Positions 16,185 to 25,021 of a stretch of 49,792 nucleotides of DNA are shown in pieces. The translations under genes were made by a program, and so were the position numbers. The notes beneath the pieces are model-generated. The model searched no databases. It saw nothing but the letters and a program-made list of their open reading frames with translations, and was not told where the DNA came from. This stretch comes from Niastella vici (GTDB lineage Bacteria; Bacteroidota; Bacteroidia; Chitinophagales; Chitinophagaceae). Positions within the stretch are counted from its first letter, which is position 1, and each line of letters starts with the position of its first letter. Location: contig NZ_LVYD01000081.1 in the NCBI RefSeq assembly GCF_002077945.1, positions 1 to 49,792 on the forward strand, written 5' to 3'.

Positions 16185-16229
16185 GAACACCCGGGCCGGG
16201 GCATGATCCGATAAAAAGCCCGGGTGTTC
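16185..16229 (-). terminator. Strong 12-bp inverted repeat after the T9SS cargo gene
   Basis: GAACACCCGGGC at 16185-16196 and GCCCGGGTGTTC at 16218-16229 are perfectly complementary around a 21-nt loop. It lies 61 bp past the stop of the minus-strand gene at 16291. Only a weak T-rich tail follows (TTATTGGTTATT), so it probably ends or stabilises that transcript. Confidence 0.6.
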
Positions 16230-16290
16230 AAAAATTATTACCGCTTGGTGGTTCTTTTCCTTACACAAAGAACATAATGCTAACCGGGAA

Positions 16291-17352
16291 TTATTTTACG
16301 ACATTGATCTTTCCGGTTTTTTCCCATACGCCGCCTTTTGTTTTCACAGTAGTGCGAAAAAAATACAGGCCTTTCTGAAACGCAGATACATTGAACTCCT
16401 TACTGTAATGCCCCGCCTTGCTGTCTGCATTTACAAGCGTTGCAATTTCTTTACCCAAAAGATCATAAACCTTTATAACAACATGGCATTCAAATGGGAG
16501 TTCATAAAAAATTTTGGTTGAAGTTGTTGCGGGATTTGGAGATACGGACACCTGCAATTTCCCTGGCAACACACTCCCACTTATTAAAGTCTCCCTTCTT
16601 GCTTCAATATCACTTTCTTTGGACGCTACCGGGCAGTGACCAAAAACATCCCCATGATCGATATGGTTCTTTACAGCACTTTGGCTAATACAAATTTCTT
16701 TTCCATTATGACAGATAAGGACTTTGTCACCATTTTTGCCACATCCTTCGCATAGCTGGGTAACCTTAACGGTATAAGCTCCGCTGTTATCAATAGTAAA
16801 ACCATCGCTGACACCAAGCCGAAGGATCGCAGGACCAGAGGGTGCGGGCGCCAGCGTATTCATGTTTATAATGAAGGTGTAGGTACTGTCTGATCTGAAC
16901 GGCGGTACATAGGGCGGCATTACAGCGAGGCCGGCATCCACATCATATACAATGTGGCGGTATGCAGTGTTTGGGTTAACGGGGAATTCAAAAACAGATG
17001 CTCCTGTGGTTGTGGCCAGTTGAAAGAAATTTGGTTCGTGGGTCGGATTTTGCGGAATGTTAAAATAAAATGCATCATTTAGAGATGCACCGGCCGACTG
17101 GCCCATTCCTGACACCTTTATCAAAACCAACCCCGAATAAGGTTTGGTAGTCACACCACCTGCTGTTGTAGTGAAGGGCGCCACCACGGTCTCGGAAGGC
17201 GAACAGGGAACATAGCTAACCCCTCCGATAACAAAATTTTGCGCATGGCTTTGCTGAATAATACCCGTCGCTGAAATAAACAGACATGCGCATAAAATCC
17301 TGAAATAAATCCTGTCGACAAGAGTTACCAGGAAGTAAGAATTACTTTTCAT
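16291..17352 (-). CDS. T9SS-secreted protein with a Cys/His cluster
   Basis: The product has 353 residues: an N-terminal signal sequence (cleavage near SHAQ, residue 38), a beta-rich body with unknown fold, a Cys/His segment, and a C-terminal type IX sorting domain (VSVSPNPATTSTKIFYELP to the lysine end). The Cys/His segment runs CEGCG, then KVLICHNGKEICIS, then AVKNHIDHGDVFGHC. The pattern KVxICHNG...HxxHGDxxGxC is seen in Bacteroidota extracellular proteins and could bind metal. The protein is probably displayed on the surface or released. It appears to be transcribed alone. Confidence 0.85.
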   Translation of the reverse strand: MKSNSYFLVTLVDRIYFRILCACLFISATGIIQQSHAQNFVIGGVSYVPCSPSETVVAPFTTTAGGVTTKPYSGLVLIKVSGMGQSAGASLNDAFYFNIPQNPTHEPNFFQLATTTGASVFEFPVNPNTAYRHIVYDVDAGLAVMPPYVPPFRSDSTYTFIINMNTLAPAPSGPAILRLGVSDGFTIDNSGAYTVKVTQLCEGCGKNGDKVLICHNGKEICISQSAVKNHIDHGDVFGHCPVASKESDIEARRETLISGSVLPGKLQVSVSPNPATTSTKIFYELPFECHVVIKVYDLLGKEIATLVNADSKAGHYSKEFNVSAFQKGLYFFRTTVKTKGGVWEKTGKINVVK

Positions 17353-18124
17353 AACTAAGACTTTTAAGGTGAGAAAATTATGAACAGTCCAAAAAAGATA
17401 TTATTACAGCATTGGTGGGAAACAGAAACGTTTTTATCACGGGTTGTGGACAGATGTAACTGGCCGGAAATTTTGCAAAGTACGGAGATTAGTAATATAC
17501 ACACAATGATTGCTGTCATAACTAGCGCTAATAGGACCAAACAAATGCCATCCCGGTATGATATAATGAAACCGGGCGCTTATTATAACAGACAACATAA
17601 TGGAAAATATTTAACTGCTTATAAATTAAAACACAGTTTTTTGAGGGCTTGCCTTAAATATATAATTTAAACAATATCTTTAATGCCTGGTTAGTTGCGG
17701 TTTTGCTTTCATTTTGTTTTATAAGATAAATTCATATCCGGGTCATTTGCATATTTCCTGAATTTGTATACTTGAAAAGCCAACTGACAAATCACAGCCT
17801 TTGTGCTTTTAGGGGATTCGCATATCACTTTGCTTTCCAATTGAAATGCTTCTACGAAATGAAGTAATCAGACAATAATTGTGTTTCATTTTAAACTTAA
17901 AATGAATAGGATTGCTATTGAAATTTCCGAGTATTAAAATACCAATAGAGCAAATTCCGGCTTTCTTATTTCAGCATGTAAGAAACTTAATTCTGCAACT
18001 ACAATTGTCTTCAAAAAAAAGTTGCTGTTGCACTGATTTTGCTTAATCCCATTTACAACCATGGCTTTATCATCACCGACTATCATTTGATTAACCAATA
18101 AGCTAAATCCTAAAATCGAAAAAT
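17353..18124. other. Gene-poor region
   Basis: This AT-rich stretch of about 770 bp lies between the T9SS cargo start and the first response regulator. A 96-codon plus-strand frame at 17380-17670 has no family resemblance, no promoter and atypical composition. I see no RNA gene, hairpin terminator or repeat here. It may carry the regulatory region of the response regulator. Confidence 0.4.
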
Positions 18125-18505
18125 ATGAATATCAATACCACGAAAGTTAAAGTGGCAATTATAGATGATCATCCCTTAATGCGGGATTGTCTTTTTAATT
18201 GCCTGTCTGTTTGGGGGTATGATGTAATCATTCTAGCGGCCAGTATATATGACTTCTTAAACCAAATTTCACAGGAGAACATGCCAGCTATTTGTATTAC
18301 AGACATTAACATGCCTCTTTTAAATGGGCATGAAACTATAGATATATTGAAAAGGACCTGGCCAACCATTAAAATCATTGTATTTTCATTGGACTTTGAA
18401 TCCCGAAAAGCTTACCATATAAAAGGGGCAGATGCCGCCATTTCAAAACTGGATATTAGTACCCACCTGAAAAACTCATTGCAAATATTAAGCGAATTGA
18501 AGTGA
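18125..18505 (+). CDS. Single-domain response regulator (receiver only)
   Basis: This 126-residue protein is a CheY-like receiver domain. The acidic pair is D14/D15, the phosphorylated aspartate D60 (in CITDINMPLLNG), the switch residue S88 (IIVFS) and the conserved lysine K108 (AISK). There is no output domain. It must therefore act through protein contacts or as a phosphorelay intermediate. No histidine kinase gene lies in the window, so its partner is elsewhere. The next regulator follows 197 bp downstream. Confidence 0.88.
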   Translation: MNINTTKVKVAIIDDHPLMRDCLFNCLSVWGYDVIILAASIYDFLNQISQENMPAICITDINMPLLNGHETIDILKRTWPTIKIIVFSLDFESRKAYHIKGADAAISKLDISTHLKNSLQILSELK

Positions 18506-18702
18506 AAATTGATTTGAAGAAAAGGACAAATCAGTGAAATAAAAATGTAGAATAGCACAGCATCGCCAATCAGATTTTGATGTATTACCCCTCCCCATTC
18601 TTGTTCCTGCAATTACGCTGGGCTTTAAGATATTTGCAATGCCATCAAAAAGTACCGATTACTTGTGAAACATGTGTAACTTACAAATCTAAATATGGCA
18701 CA

Positions 18703-19137
18703 ATGAATAAAAAAGGGCCAATTATCATTATTGAAGATGATATCGATGATCAGGATATTTTGTCTGAAATCTTTAAAGAACTCAATTATAACAATGAACT
18801 TATTTTCTTTTCCGACAGCGTAAAGGCATTGGCATATCTGACCGACACGGATATTGAACCCTTTCTTGTCCTTTCTGACATCAATATGCCCAAATTAAAT
18901 GGAATGGAATTAAGAGAAAAAATTCACAATAATGAAGATTTGAGATTAAAATCCATTCCTTATCTCTTCTTTTCCACGAGTGGCGAACAAAGACATGTGA
19001 TCGACGCCTATTCGAGATCTATTCAAGGTTTTTTTATTAAACCAAATAATTATGATAAACTAAAAAAGATTATTGTAAAGATTGTAGAGTATTGGCAGGA
19101 ATGCGAATCACCAAACTATATTAAAAATGCTCAATAA
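18703..19137 (+). CDS. Single-domain response regulator (Rcp1-like)
   Basis: This 144-residue receiver-only protein has the acidic cluster E11/D12/D13, phospho-acceptor D59 (VLSDINMPKLNG), the switch STS at 91-93 and K113 in FIKP. Its layout, with a long loop before the SDINMP strand and a PYLFFSTS strand, matches regulators that work with phytochrome-like or hybrid kinases. An in-frame ATG 126 bp upstream was rejected because the extra residues do not fit the receiver fold. It may form a functional pair with the regulator at 18125-18505. Confidence 0.85.
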   Translation: MNKKGPIIIIEDDIDDQDILSEIFKELNYNNELIFFSDSVKALAYLTDTDIEPFLVLSDINMPKLNGMELREKIHNNEDLRLKSIPYLFFSTSGEQRHVIDAYSRSIQGFFIKPNNYDKLKKIIVKIVEYWQECESPNYIKNAQ

Positions 19138-19149
19138 CAGGTTATTTAC

Positions 19150-19360
19150 TTAACAGTTGTCAGGATGAATAAGATCATCAACCAGCAGGTTCGCCGCCCT
19201 GGGCATTGCTTCATTAACTTCACCTGATCCGATGTAACCTTTGTTTGGTCATAAGCCAGATACAATGTATTCTTTGTTGGCACTATCCCACTCCAGATCA
19301 CCTTCAGGCGCGCAAGTCTAATTTGTAGAATTCGGGTCATTAAAGCTCCCAACAAACGTC
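19150..19360 (-). pseudogene. Possible decayed coding sequence
   Basis: In one minus-strand frame the sequence reads as plausible protein (TFVGSFNDPNSTN, then EGDLEWDSANKEYIVSGL, then GSGEVNEAMPRAANLL and VDDLIHPDNC) but with two in-frame stops. A different frame is open for 69 codons but is less protein-like. I cannot name a family. It could be a remnant of a small gene between the response regulator and the phosphatase. Confidence 0.25.
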
Positions 19361-19387
19361 AAACAAAAAATTAAAGAAGTTGAGAAT

Positions 19388-19705
19388 TTATAAATATGCA
19401 TCAACCGAAAGTTTAATCATTTCAATAAGTTCTTTGTCCATATAGGTATACTCGTCCTCAATGTCAAGAATTATTATTTCCTTCTGCTCAGTTTCGGCAG
19501 GGAATTTATCTAACAGCCTTTGCTTATGTTTTTTCTCCATTGCAAATATCAGATCAGCCCATAAAATGTCCTTGGCCGACACTCTGATCTTTGCAGAAGG
19601 CTCTGTCCCTGCTGATTTAAACTGGTGATCTTGCCGCCCTTTATAAATTGACTCGGCCGTTGGGCTTCGCCAATTATTTCTACTGCATACGAATAGTATA
19701 TTCAT
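19388..19705 (-). CDS. Low-molecular-weight protein tyrosine phosphatase-like protein
   Basis: This 105-residue protein begins MNILFVCSRNNWRSPTAES, which holds the phosphatase P-loop C7-x5-R13 with the following serine. It is shorter than classical low-molecular-weight tyrosine phosphatases (about 150 residues) but matches a compact bacterial subgroup of about 108. The general-acid aspartate is probably in LDIEDEYTYMD near residue 85. It would dephosphorylate tyrosine or small phosphoesters in the cytoplasm. It is a lone gene in this strand context. Confidence 0.85.
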   Translation of the reverse strand: MNILFVCSRNNWRSPTAESIYKGRQDHQFKSAGTEPSAKIRVSAKDILWADLIFAMEKKHKQRLLDKFPAETEQKEIIILDIEDEYTYMDKELIEMIKLSVDAYL

Positions 19706-19958
19706 TTAATCTTAGAAATGATTGTTTGTATTTGCATATTGTTCGAATGTATTTCTTTTTTGTATAATATTGAAATTCAATGATAATTTATTTCGTTTTT
19801 GAATGCAGCCATTGATCTGTCATGTTGGAGTGATGGTCGTTGCAGGTCGAAATAATAATCTTTTGAACTCCGGCGGGATGCGTGACGTGATTTTTATTTT
19901 GGTGCCAGGGATAGATGTAATTGTTCTAAATTTATATGCTGTAATGAACAGATGAATT

Positions 19959-20741
19959 ATGACACCGATCTTCGTATTAATAATAATTGCCCTGGTTGTG
20001 GTTGTTTTTGCGTGGTATAAACGTCCTATAAAAAAGGCTGACCTGCCAGCCAACTATAAAAATATATTATCTGAGCATGTTGCTTTTTACCGTGCACTCG
20101 ATGATAAAGGAAAAATTCGTTTTGAAGAAAAAATAAAAGAATTCCTTGGATATATCCGTATTACAGGGGTTAATACAAATGTAGAAGACGTTGATAAGTT
20201 ATTAGTTGCATCCAGTGGAGTAATTCCAATATTTGGCTTTCCCGAATGGCGGTATTATAACCTGCGTGAAGTGCTTCTTTATCCTGGTCCTTTTAATGAA
20301 ATTAGTTTTTTATCGGGAGATACCGATCGTCATGTATTAGGAATGGTTGGAGATGGAGCAATGCAACGGATCATGATCTTGTCTAAACCCGCATTACGGA
20401 ATGGTTTTGCAAATGTACCGGGACAAGGAAACACCGGCATTCATGAATTTGTTCATTTACTCGATAAAGAAGACGGCGCTGTTGATGGATTACCGGAAGC
20501 ATTGCTGAAAAGGCAATTCACTATACCCTGGCTTCAATTGATTGCAAAAAATATTTCAGCAATCAAAGCCGGCAATTCAGATATTAATATTTATGGCTCA
20601 AAAAATGAAGCTGAGTTTTTTGCGGTTGCATCTGAATACTTTTTCGAAGAGCCTGAAAAGTTCAAACAAATACATCCCGAATTGTATAATCTGATGACAG
20701 AGATATTTCAACAATCACCTGCACATCAAAATACTCAATAA
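19959..20741 (+). CDS. mtfA: Zinc peptidase of the MtfA (M90) family
   Basis: This 260-residue protein starts with a membrane helix (IFVLIIIALVVVVFAWY). The catalytic motif is H162-EFV-H166-LLD169, and a downstream NEAEFFAVASEYFFEEP supplies the third zinc ligand region. In E. coli MtfA is a cytosolic aminopeptidase-like protein that binds the repressor Mlc and so controls glucose uptake. Bacteroidota members often carry an N-terminal membrane anchor, as here. No mlc-like gene is in the window, so the partner is unknown. Confidence 0.88.
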   Translation: MTPIFVLIIIALVVVVFAWYKRPIKKADLPANYKNILSEHVAFYRALDDKGKIRFEEKIKEFLGYIRITGVNTNVEDVDKLLVASSGVIPIFGFPEWRYYNLREVLLYPGPFNEISFLSGDTDRHVLGMVGDGAMQRIMILSKPALRNGFANVPGQGNTGIHEFVHLLDKEDGAVDGLPEALLKRQFTIPWLQLIAKNISAIKAGNSDINIYGSKNEAEFFAVASEYFFEEPEKFKQIHPELYNLMTEIFQQSPAHQNTQ

Positions 20742-20756
20742 GATTGCCCACTGCCC

Positions 20757-20870
20757 CTACTTCCCCGACACCAAAATGGCCGACAGGTAATTGTTCCAGG
20801 TAGCGGCCGCCGCTTTTTGCGTATCACCCAGATCTTTAAAAGCGTTTATGATCTGACCTCTCTTCGCATA
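20757..20870 (-). pseudogene. C-terminal remnant of a TPR-like protein
   Basis: Just after (on the minus strand) and partly overlapping the ABC permease stop, another frame reads VYAKRGQIINAFKDLGDTQK followed by AAAATWNNYLSAILVSGK and TAG. The helix-turn-helix spacing looks like the end of a tetratricopeptide-repeat protein. The 5' side of this frame runs into the permease gene and loses sense there, so only the tail remains. It suggests that the exporter operon was inserted into, or recombined with, an older gene. Confidence 0.4.
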
Positions 20871-21898
20871 AACCAGTAATATGAAATGGCAAAACACATT
20901 ACAGTTGCCGCAATTAAACCGGTCATTTGTGGCCAAACAATCAATACACTTTCCCTGAATGATAAGGGAGCCGGAATAGCGCCTGCCATTTGTTCCATTG
21001 TAAGCGGTCCCAGGCTTCTGATAGCGGGCATTAATAGTACGGTTGTAGCATCAGTGTAAAGCTGACCTGGTGAAAAACGAAGAAAACCCAGGATTAAATT
21101 ATTGTAATCAAGAATGTCTGTTTGTGAAAGAAAAGCCGGGTCTGGTAAAAAAGCCTTTACCACCATATTGACCACAATCTTATAAAAGATCGTAAAAAAC
21201 AGCCAAATGCCTATTGCTGTTAGTGCCGAAGTAGTGGCTTGCTTAAATTTTACAGAAAGTAAAATGGATAAACTTAGCCAGAAACCAACGTAAAGTACCG
21301 TAAGGATAATAAATGTCAGTATGCGTAGCACTTCCACCATTTCGATTGAAACCCCAGTAATGACCATTCCACCACCAATCATCAACAAACCCAGTGACAG
21401 GAATAATGCAGAAATAACTATAAGCGGGCTTATAAATTTGGCCAACAAAAAATTATCACGGTATATCGGCTGGGCCAGCAGCCTGATCAATGTACCGTTT
21501 TGTTGTTCCGAATTTACGGCATCAAACCCAAGACCAATTCCCAATATGGCACCCAGGAAACTCATAAAGATGTGGAACGAAGGAAGGGAACCATCAGTAG
21601 TGGTCAATATTTTTAAATACAACAGGCCATTGTCTGGTACCGCGGGACTGGCAGCGGGGTTTGTGAGATTCGTCAACGACACATACATAGAACCCAAAAA
21701 TGTGAGTACTATCAACACCAACAAAACTATAAAACGCCAGCTCCTTACGTGATCGCCAATTTCTTTTCTAACGATAACTGCAAAGGGTGAAATTTGCTGC
21801 CTGTGTGTCATTGTATTACCGGCACCTGCAACAGTTAGCGCATTACTTTTTAATTTTTTTGAAAAAAGACCTTTGAAATATACTACCGGATTTTCCAT
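20846..21898 (-). CDS. ABC-2 type transporter permease
   Basis: This 350-residue protein has six membrane helices with a large loop between the first and second, the usual form of NosY/GldF-like ABC-2 permeases. Features are IVRKEIGDHVRSWRFIVLLV at the first helix and FDAVNSEQQNGTLIRLLAQP, the coupling-helix block that contacts the ATPase. The gene overlaps the upstream ATPase gene by 56 bp, so the two are translationally coupled. It belongs to the NEW3-ABC operon. The substrate is unknown. Confidence 0.88.
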   Translation of the reverse strand: MENPVVYFKGLFSKKLKSNALTVAGAGNTMTHRQQISPFAVIVRKEIGDHVRSWRFIVLLVLIVLTFLGSMYVSLTNLTNPAASPAVPDNGLLYLKILTTTDGSLPSFHIFMSFLGAILGIGLGFDAVNSEQQNGTLIRLLAQPIYRDNFLLAKFISPLIVISALFLSLGLLMIGGGMVITGVSIEMVEVLRILTFIILTVLYVGFWLSLSILLSVKFKQATTSALTAIGIWLFFTIFYKIVVNMVVKAFLPDPAFLSQTDILDYNNLILGFLRFSPGQLYTDATTVLLMPAIRSLGPLTMEQMAGAIPAPLSFRESVLIVWPQMTGLIAATVMCFAISYYWFMRREVRS

Positions 21899-22859
21899 TA
21901 GTTTGATTTTCAGTTAGCGTATTTTCAAAATATCGTTGATAAATTTCTTCAAGGCCATATTCTTTCCGCTGAACACCCATTATATCCTGGTCTTTCTCAA
22001 CAAAAAAACGTACAAATTCCGGGGTGGCATTTCTTGTACAGGATATTTCAATGGTATTGCCATGCACTTCTATCGCATTTACTCCTTCAACCTTTAGTAG
22101 TTGCTGGTTATACTCCTCTATATTATGCAATGGATGAGCTAACGTGATTATAACCACGTGTGCCTCGCGGGAAAATAAATGAGTCGACAGTTTATCAATA
22201 TGGTCACTGGCCAGCAACCGGCCTTCCACAAAAATACCTACCCGGTCACATACCTGCTGAACCTGGTTAAGGTGGTGACTAGATAATAAAACCGTGATAT
22301 TCTGCTGTTTGCTGAGTTCCTTTATAAGCGTTAAAAACTCTTTTACTCCGGCAGGATCAATTCCCAGGGTAGGTTCGTCAAGGATGATAACATCTGGTTG
22401 TTTAATAAGTACCTCGGCAAGCCCCAAACGTTGCTTCATTCCCCTGGAATAGGTTCCGGCCTTTTTATCCATAGCTTTTGATAAACCTACCAGTTCCATC
22501 AGTTCAACAGCCCTTTCTTTAACCATGGATTCGGGAATGCCATTCAACCTGCCCATGTAAATCAGATTGTCAAGAGCATTCATGCCGTCATAAAACCCCA
22601 TGTTATCTGGCATGTAACCAACCTTTTGTTTCACTGCAACGGGATTGCTGGTTGCATTATAGCCACAAACGGAAACCGTTCCTGCAGTAGGCTCAGTAAG
22701 CCCCAACATCATAAGAATGGTAGTTGTTTTGCCGGCTCCGTTTGGTCCAAGAAGGCCATAAATCTCTCCTTTGGTAATTTCCAGGTTCAGATTATCTACC
22801 GCCTTCAAAGAACCATAAAGTTTAGTCAACCCTATTAATTCAATGACAGGATTTTTCAT
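21843..22859 (-). CDS. ABC transporter ATP-binding protein
   Basis: This 338-residue ATPase has Walker A GPNGAGKTT (38-46), the signature YSRGMKQRLG (137-146), Walker B VIILDEP (157-163) and a switch histidine in LLSSHH. A C-terminal extension of about 100 residues is typical of ABC-2 exporter and NosF-like ATPases. It lies between the NEW3 protein gene (12 bp upstream) and the permease gene (overlapping), in one operon. It powers export or membrane-protein extraction. Confidence 0.93.
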   Translation of the reverse strand: MKNPVIELIGLTKLYGSLKAVDNLNLEITKGEIYGLLGPNGAGKTTTILMMLGLTEPTAGTVSVCGYNATSNPVAVKQKVGYMPDNMGFYDGMNALDNLIYMGRLNGIPESMVKERAVELMELVGLSKAMDKKAGTYSRGMKQRLGLAEVLIKQPDVIILDEPTLGIDPAGVKEFLTLIKELSKQQNITVLLSSHHLNQVQQVCDRVGIFVEGRLLASDHIDKLSTHLFSREAHVVIITLAHPLHNIEEYNQQLLKVEGVNAIEVHGNTIEISCTRNATPEFVRFFVEKDQDIMGVQRKEYGLEEIYQRYFENTLTENQTNGKSGSIFQRSFFKKIKK

Positions 22860-22871
22860 AATGACAGTATG

Positions 22872-23738
22872 TTATCTTCTACCATATTTTCGAATGAGCA
22901 TATACACTATTCCAATGGCTGTTAAAATAATCAGCACACCGAGCCAGCCTGCCAGCCAGGAAGTTGTTACGGTCAATCTATAAGAGACGCTTGAAGTAGT
23001 GTTGGCATTGTTGGCCGTGAAGGTTGTAAGGTAGTCGCCTGCAATGGTTTTGTCAGGCACATTTAAATTTGCAGTTACAGCAACAGCACTACCGGGTTCT
23101 AAATGATCAATTTTGGAAGGTTCGAAAGTAACATTCCATTTTGAAGGCGTTTGTGCAGATAAATCCAGGTTGTCGAGCGGCAATGTTCCCTGGTTTTTTA
23201 AAGAAAGATAAATAGGTTTCCGCCTGCCTTCTGTTACCTCATCACTTAACAGGCCGGAGGGCGTTGTTAGTTCGAGAGAGTAAGAACCTTTCACTACCGC
23301 TTCCAGGTTCAGTTCCAGCGTACCCTGATCAGAGATTGCCTTAACGGGAATCGCGTATTTACCGGGTTTTACAACAGGTGATGGTGTTAGCTCAATAGAA
23401 ATGTCCTGTGTTTTGTTTGAGTCCAATTTAAAAGAGGTAACCTGCATCCCATCTATTCGAAAGCTGTTACTCCACCCTGGTGGTACGGTGGTTTGTAATT
23501 CATAAATGACCGACCGGTTCTGACCATTGAAAAGCGAAGCATTGTAGCGGAAAGTCTCCTTCGCAGTAGCTTCCAGATTCATAAGACGGGCTGAAAAGCT
23601 GGACGTTTTTATTGGTCCTGGTCGTGCGATAACCGATTGAAAAGGTAATAAAGTGATTGATAAAGAAAAAAGAACAAAAAGAGGGGTAAAAAGTCCACGG
23701 CCATCAATTCGCTGGGGTTGACGATGTTGCGCTAACAT
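22872..23738 (-). CDS. Exported NEW3-domain protein with C-terminal membrane anchor
   Basis: This protein of about 288 residues has a signal peptide (PLFVLFSLSITLLPFQSVIA) and two beta-sandwich NEW3-like repeats (alpha-galactosidase-associated). Their typical strands are SVIYELQTTVPPGW, YAIPVKAISDQG and FEPSKIDHLEPG. A C-terminal helix (LGVLIILTAIGIVYMLI) is followed by RKYGRR. It is the first gene of an operon with an ABC ATPase and permease, a conserved pairing in Bacteroidota and Firmicutes. The start at 23738 is chosen because the region upstream is AT-rich and promoter-like. An alternative ATG at 23786 adds 16 residues. Confidence 0.8.
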   Translation of the reverse strand: MLAQHRQPQRIDGRGLFTPLFVLFSLSITLLPFQSVIARPGPIKTSSFSARLMNLEATAKETFRYNASLFNGQNRSVIYELQTTVPPGWSNSFRIDGMQVTSFKLDSNKTQDISIELTPSPVVKPGKYAIPVKAISDQGTLELNLEAVVKGSYSLELTTPSGLLSDEVTEGRRKPIYLSLKNQGTLPLDNLDLSAQTPSKWNVTFEPSKIDHLEPGSAVAVTANLNVPDKTIAGDYLTTFTANNANTTSSVSYRLTVTTSWLAGWLGVLIILTAIGIVYMLIRKYGRR

Positions 23739-23911
23739 AAGATTAACAAATAGATTAGATTTATTAATAGAATAAAAGCGCCTCAAAAAAAGGCAGGCTA
23801 ATTTAATGCAGGGAAAATATTTCTTCCAAAAAAAAATTGACTTTTTTTTTTAATTGCAAAGTATTGAAGAAGGCAGCTCAACGCTGCCCCTGTTAATGCA
23901 TTAGAGCAGTC

Positions 23912-24913
23912 TTATGAAAAAACCGGGAGTTCAGGTTTCAGAATGATACTGCCTGTTGTTTTCCGTGATTCCAGATCCGTATGAGCTGCAGCCGCCTGTG
24001 TTAATGAATAAACAGATGACTGTTCTGGTTCAACTATGCCATTCCTTAACAAGTTGAATAGCTCGGGCATCCCCTTTCCGCTTTTGTCCTGATACAGCGG
24101 GTAGTCATTGAGCGCATCAAATGCAAATTTGATCTTTCGTTGCGCCAGCAGGTCTTTGTTTATCTCAGGCATACCTGAAGGCCATCCATATAATACGGCG
24201 CTTCCGCCATCTTTAACTACTGTTAACGATGGCTCAAAAGTGGCCTTGCCGGTGCCATCGTACACGACATCAACACCATTGCCACCGGTGAACTGGTTAA
24301 CGGCACTAATAAGATCCTCAGACCCCAGATCAATAACCTGATTGAAACCGCGGTTTAAGGCTACATTCTTTTTCGCTGCACGTCCTACAGTTCCGATGAC
24401 TGTAGCTCCCAACGCCCTCACCCATTGGCTCAGCAAAGTTCCCACCCCGCCTGTCATGGCATGGATCAAAACAACCTCGCCGGGTTTAACGGCATGGCTT
24501 TGCTTTATCAACATGTGAGCGGTAAGCCCTTTTATCATAACAGCGGCAGCCTGATCAAAGGAGATATCCGCCGGCAGTTTAAATATTTCATTGGCATTGA
24601 TGATCCTTTTTTCGGCATAGGCCCCTGCCGATGCGTAATAGGCTACGCGGTCGCCTATTGTGAAATTGTTGACGCCGGTTCCAACGGCTTCAATGATACC
24701 TGAAGCTTCCAGGCCAATGGGCGCAGGATATTGGTTCACCGGAAAAGTTCCATTTCTGAAAAAGATATCCAAAAAATTTACGCCAATGGCTTTTTGGACA
24801 ATCAGCACTTCATTGGGGCCTGGCTGCGGAAGCGTTCTATTATGAAACTTTAATACGTTCGGCGGTCCCGGTTGTTCTATAAGGACGATGCCGCTTTGTT
24901 TACTGTTGTTCAT
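23912..24913 (-). CDS. Zinc-free quinone oxidoreductase (MDR family)
   Basis: This NADPH-dependent quinone reductase of the zeta-crystallin type has 333 residues with the motif AMTGGVGTLLSQW, the family's NADPH-binding AxxGGVGxxxxQ. Other marks are NFLDIFFRNG and GLEASGIIEAVG. The zinc-ligand cysteines of alcohol dehydrogenases are absent. The start at 24913 is preferred to an ATG at 24964 because a promoter box (24949-24956) lies between. It is divergent from an HxlR regulator that probably controls it in response to quinones or electrophiles. Confidence 0.9.
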   Translation of the reverse strand: MNNSKQSGIVLIEQPGPPNVLKFHNRTLPQPGPNEVLIVQKAIGVNFLDIFFRNGTFPVNQYPAPIGLEASGIIEAVGTGVNNFTIGDRVAYYASAGAYAEKRIINANEIFKLPADISFDQAAAVMIKGLTAHMLIKQSHAVKPGEVVLIHAMTGGVGTLLSQWVRALGATVIGTVGRAAKKNVALNRGFNQVIDLGSEDLISAVNQFTGGNGVDVVYDGTGKATFEPSLTVVKDGGSAVLYGWPSGMPEINKDLLAQRKIKFAFDALNDYPLYQDKSGKGMPELFNLLRNGIVEPEQSSVYSLTQAAAAHTDLESRKTTGSIILKPELPVFS

Positions 24914-24948
24914 TGAATTAACTTTGTTTGTAGTTACTAGTACTGGCA

Positions 24949-24956
24949 CAAAGCTA
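24949..24956 (-). promoter_or_regulatory. -7 box of the quinone oxidoreductase promoter
   Basis: TAGCTTTG on the minus strand matches TAnnTTTG exactly and lies 36 bp upstream of the chosen start. No clear TTG is present at -33, which fits a promoter dependent on, or masked by, a regulator bound at 24983-25010. Confidence 0.5.
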
Positions 24957-24982
24957 TTGAGCACCGCTTTGTAATAGAAGTG

Positions 24983-25010
24983 ACTTCCCTGCAGGGAAGT
25001 ACTTCCCTGG
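24983..25010. promoter_or_regulatory. HxlR operator candidate: perfect palindrome plus third half-site
   Basis: ACTTCCCTGCAGGGAAGT (24983-25000) is a perfect 18-bp palindrome, and its left arm recurs directly behind it as ACTTCCCTGG (25001-25010). It lies between the divergent quinone oxidoreductase and hxlR genes. It occupies the -33 side of both promoters, so a dimeric regulator bound there could repress both genes at once. Confidence 0.65.
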
Positions 25011-25021
25011 AAGAAAATATT

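Noticed and set aside
16080..16200. Plus-strand phrase IFDDLDLNAIDVYEQG
   Set aside because: Short, without a start codon or homologue I can name, and it runs into the inverted repeat at 16185.
17380..17670. 96-codon plus-strand frame after the T9SS cargo gene
   Set aside because: No family resemblance, promoter or ribosome-binding region, and composition typical of chance AT-rich DNA.
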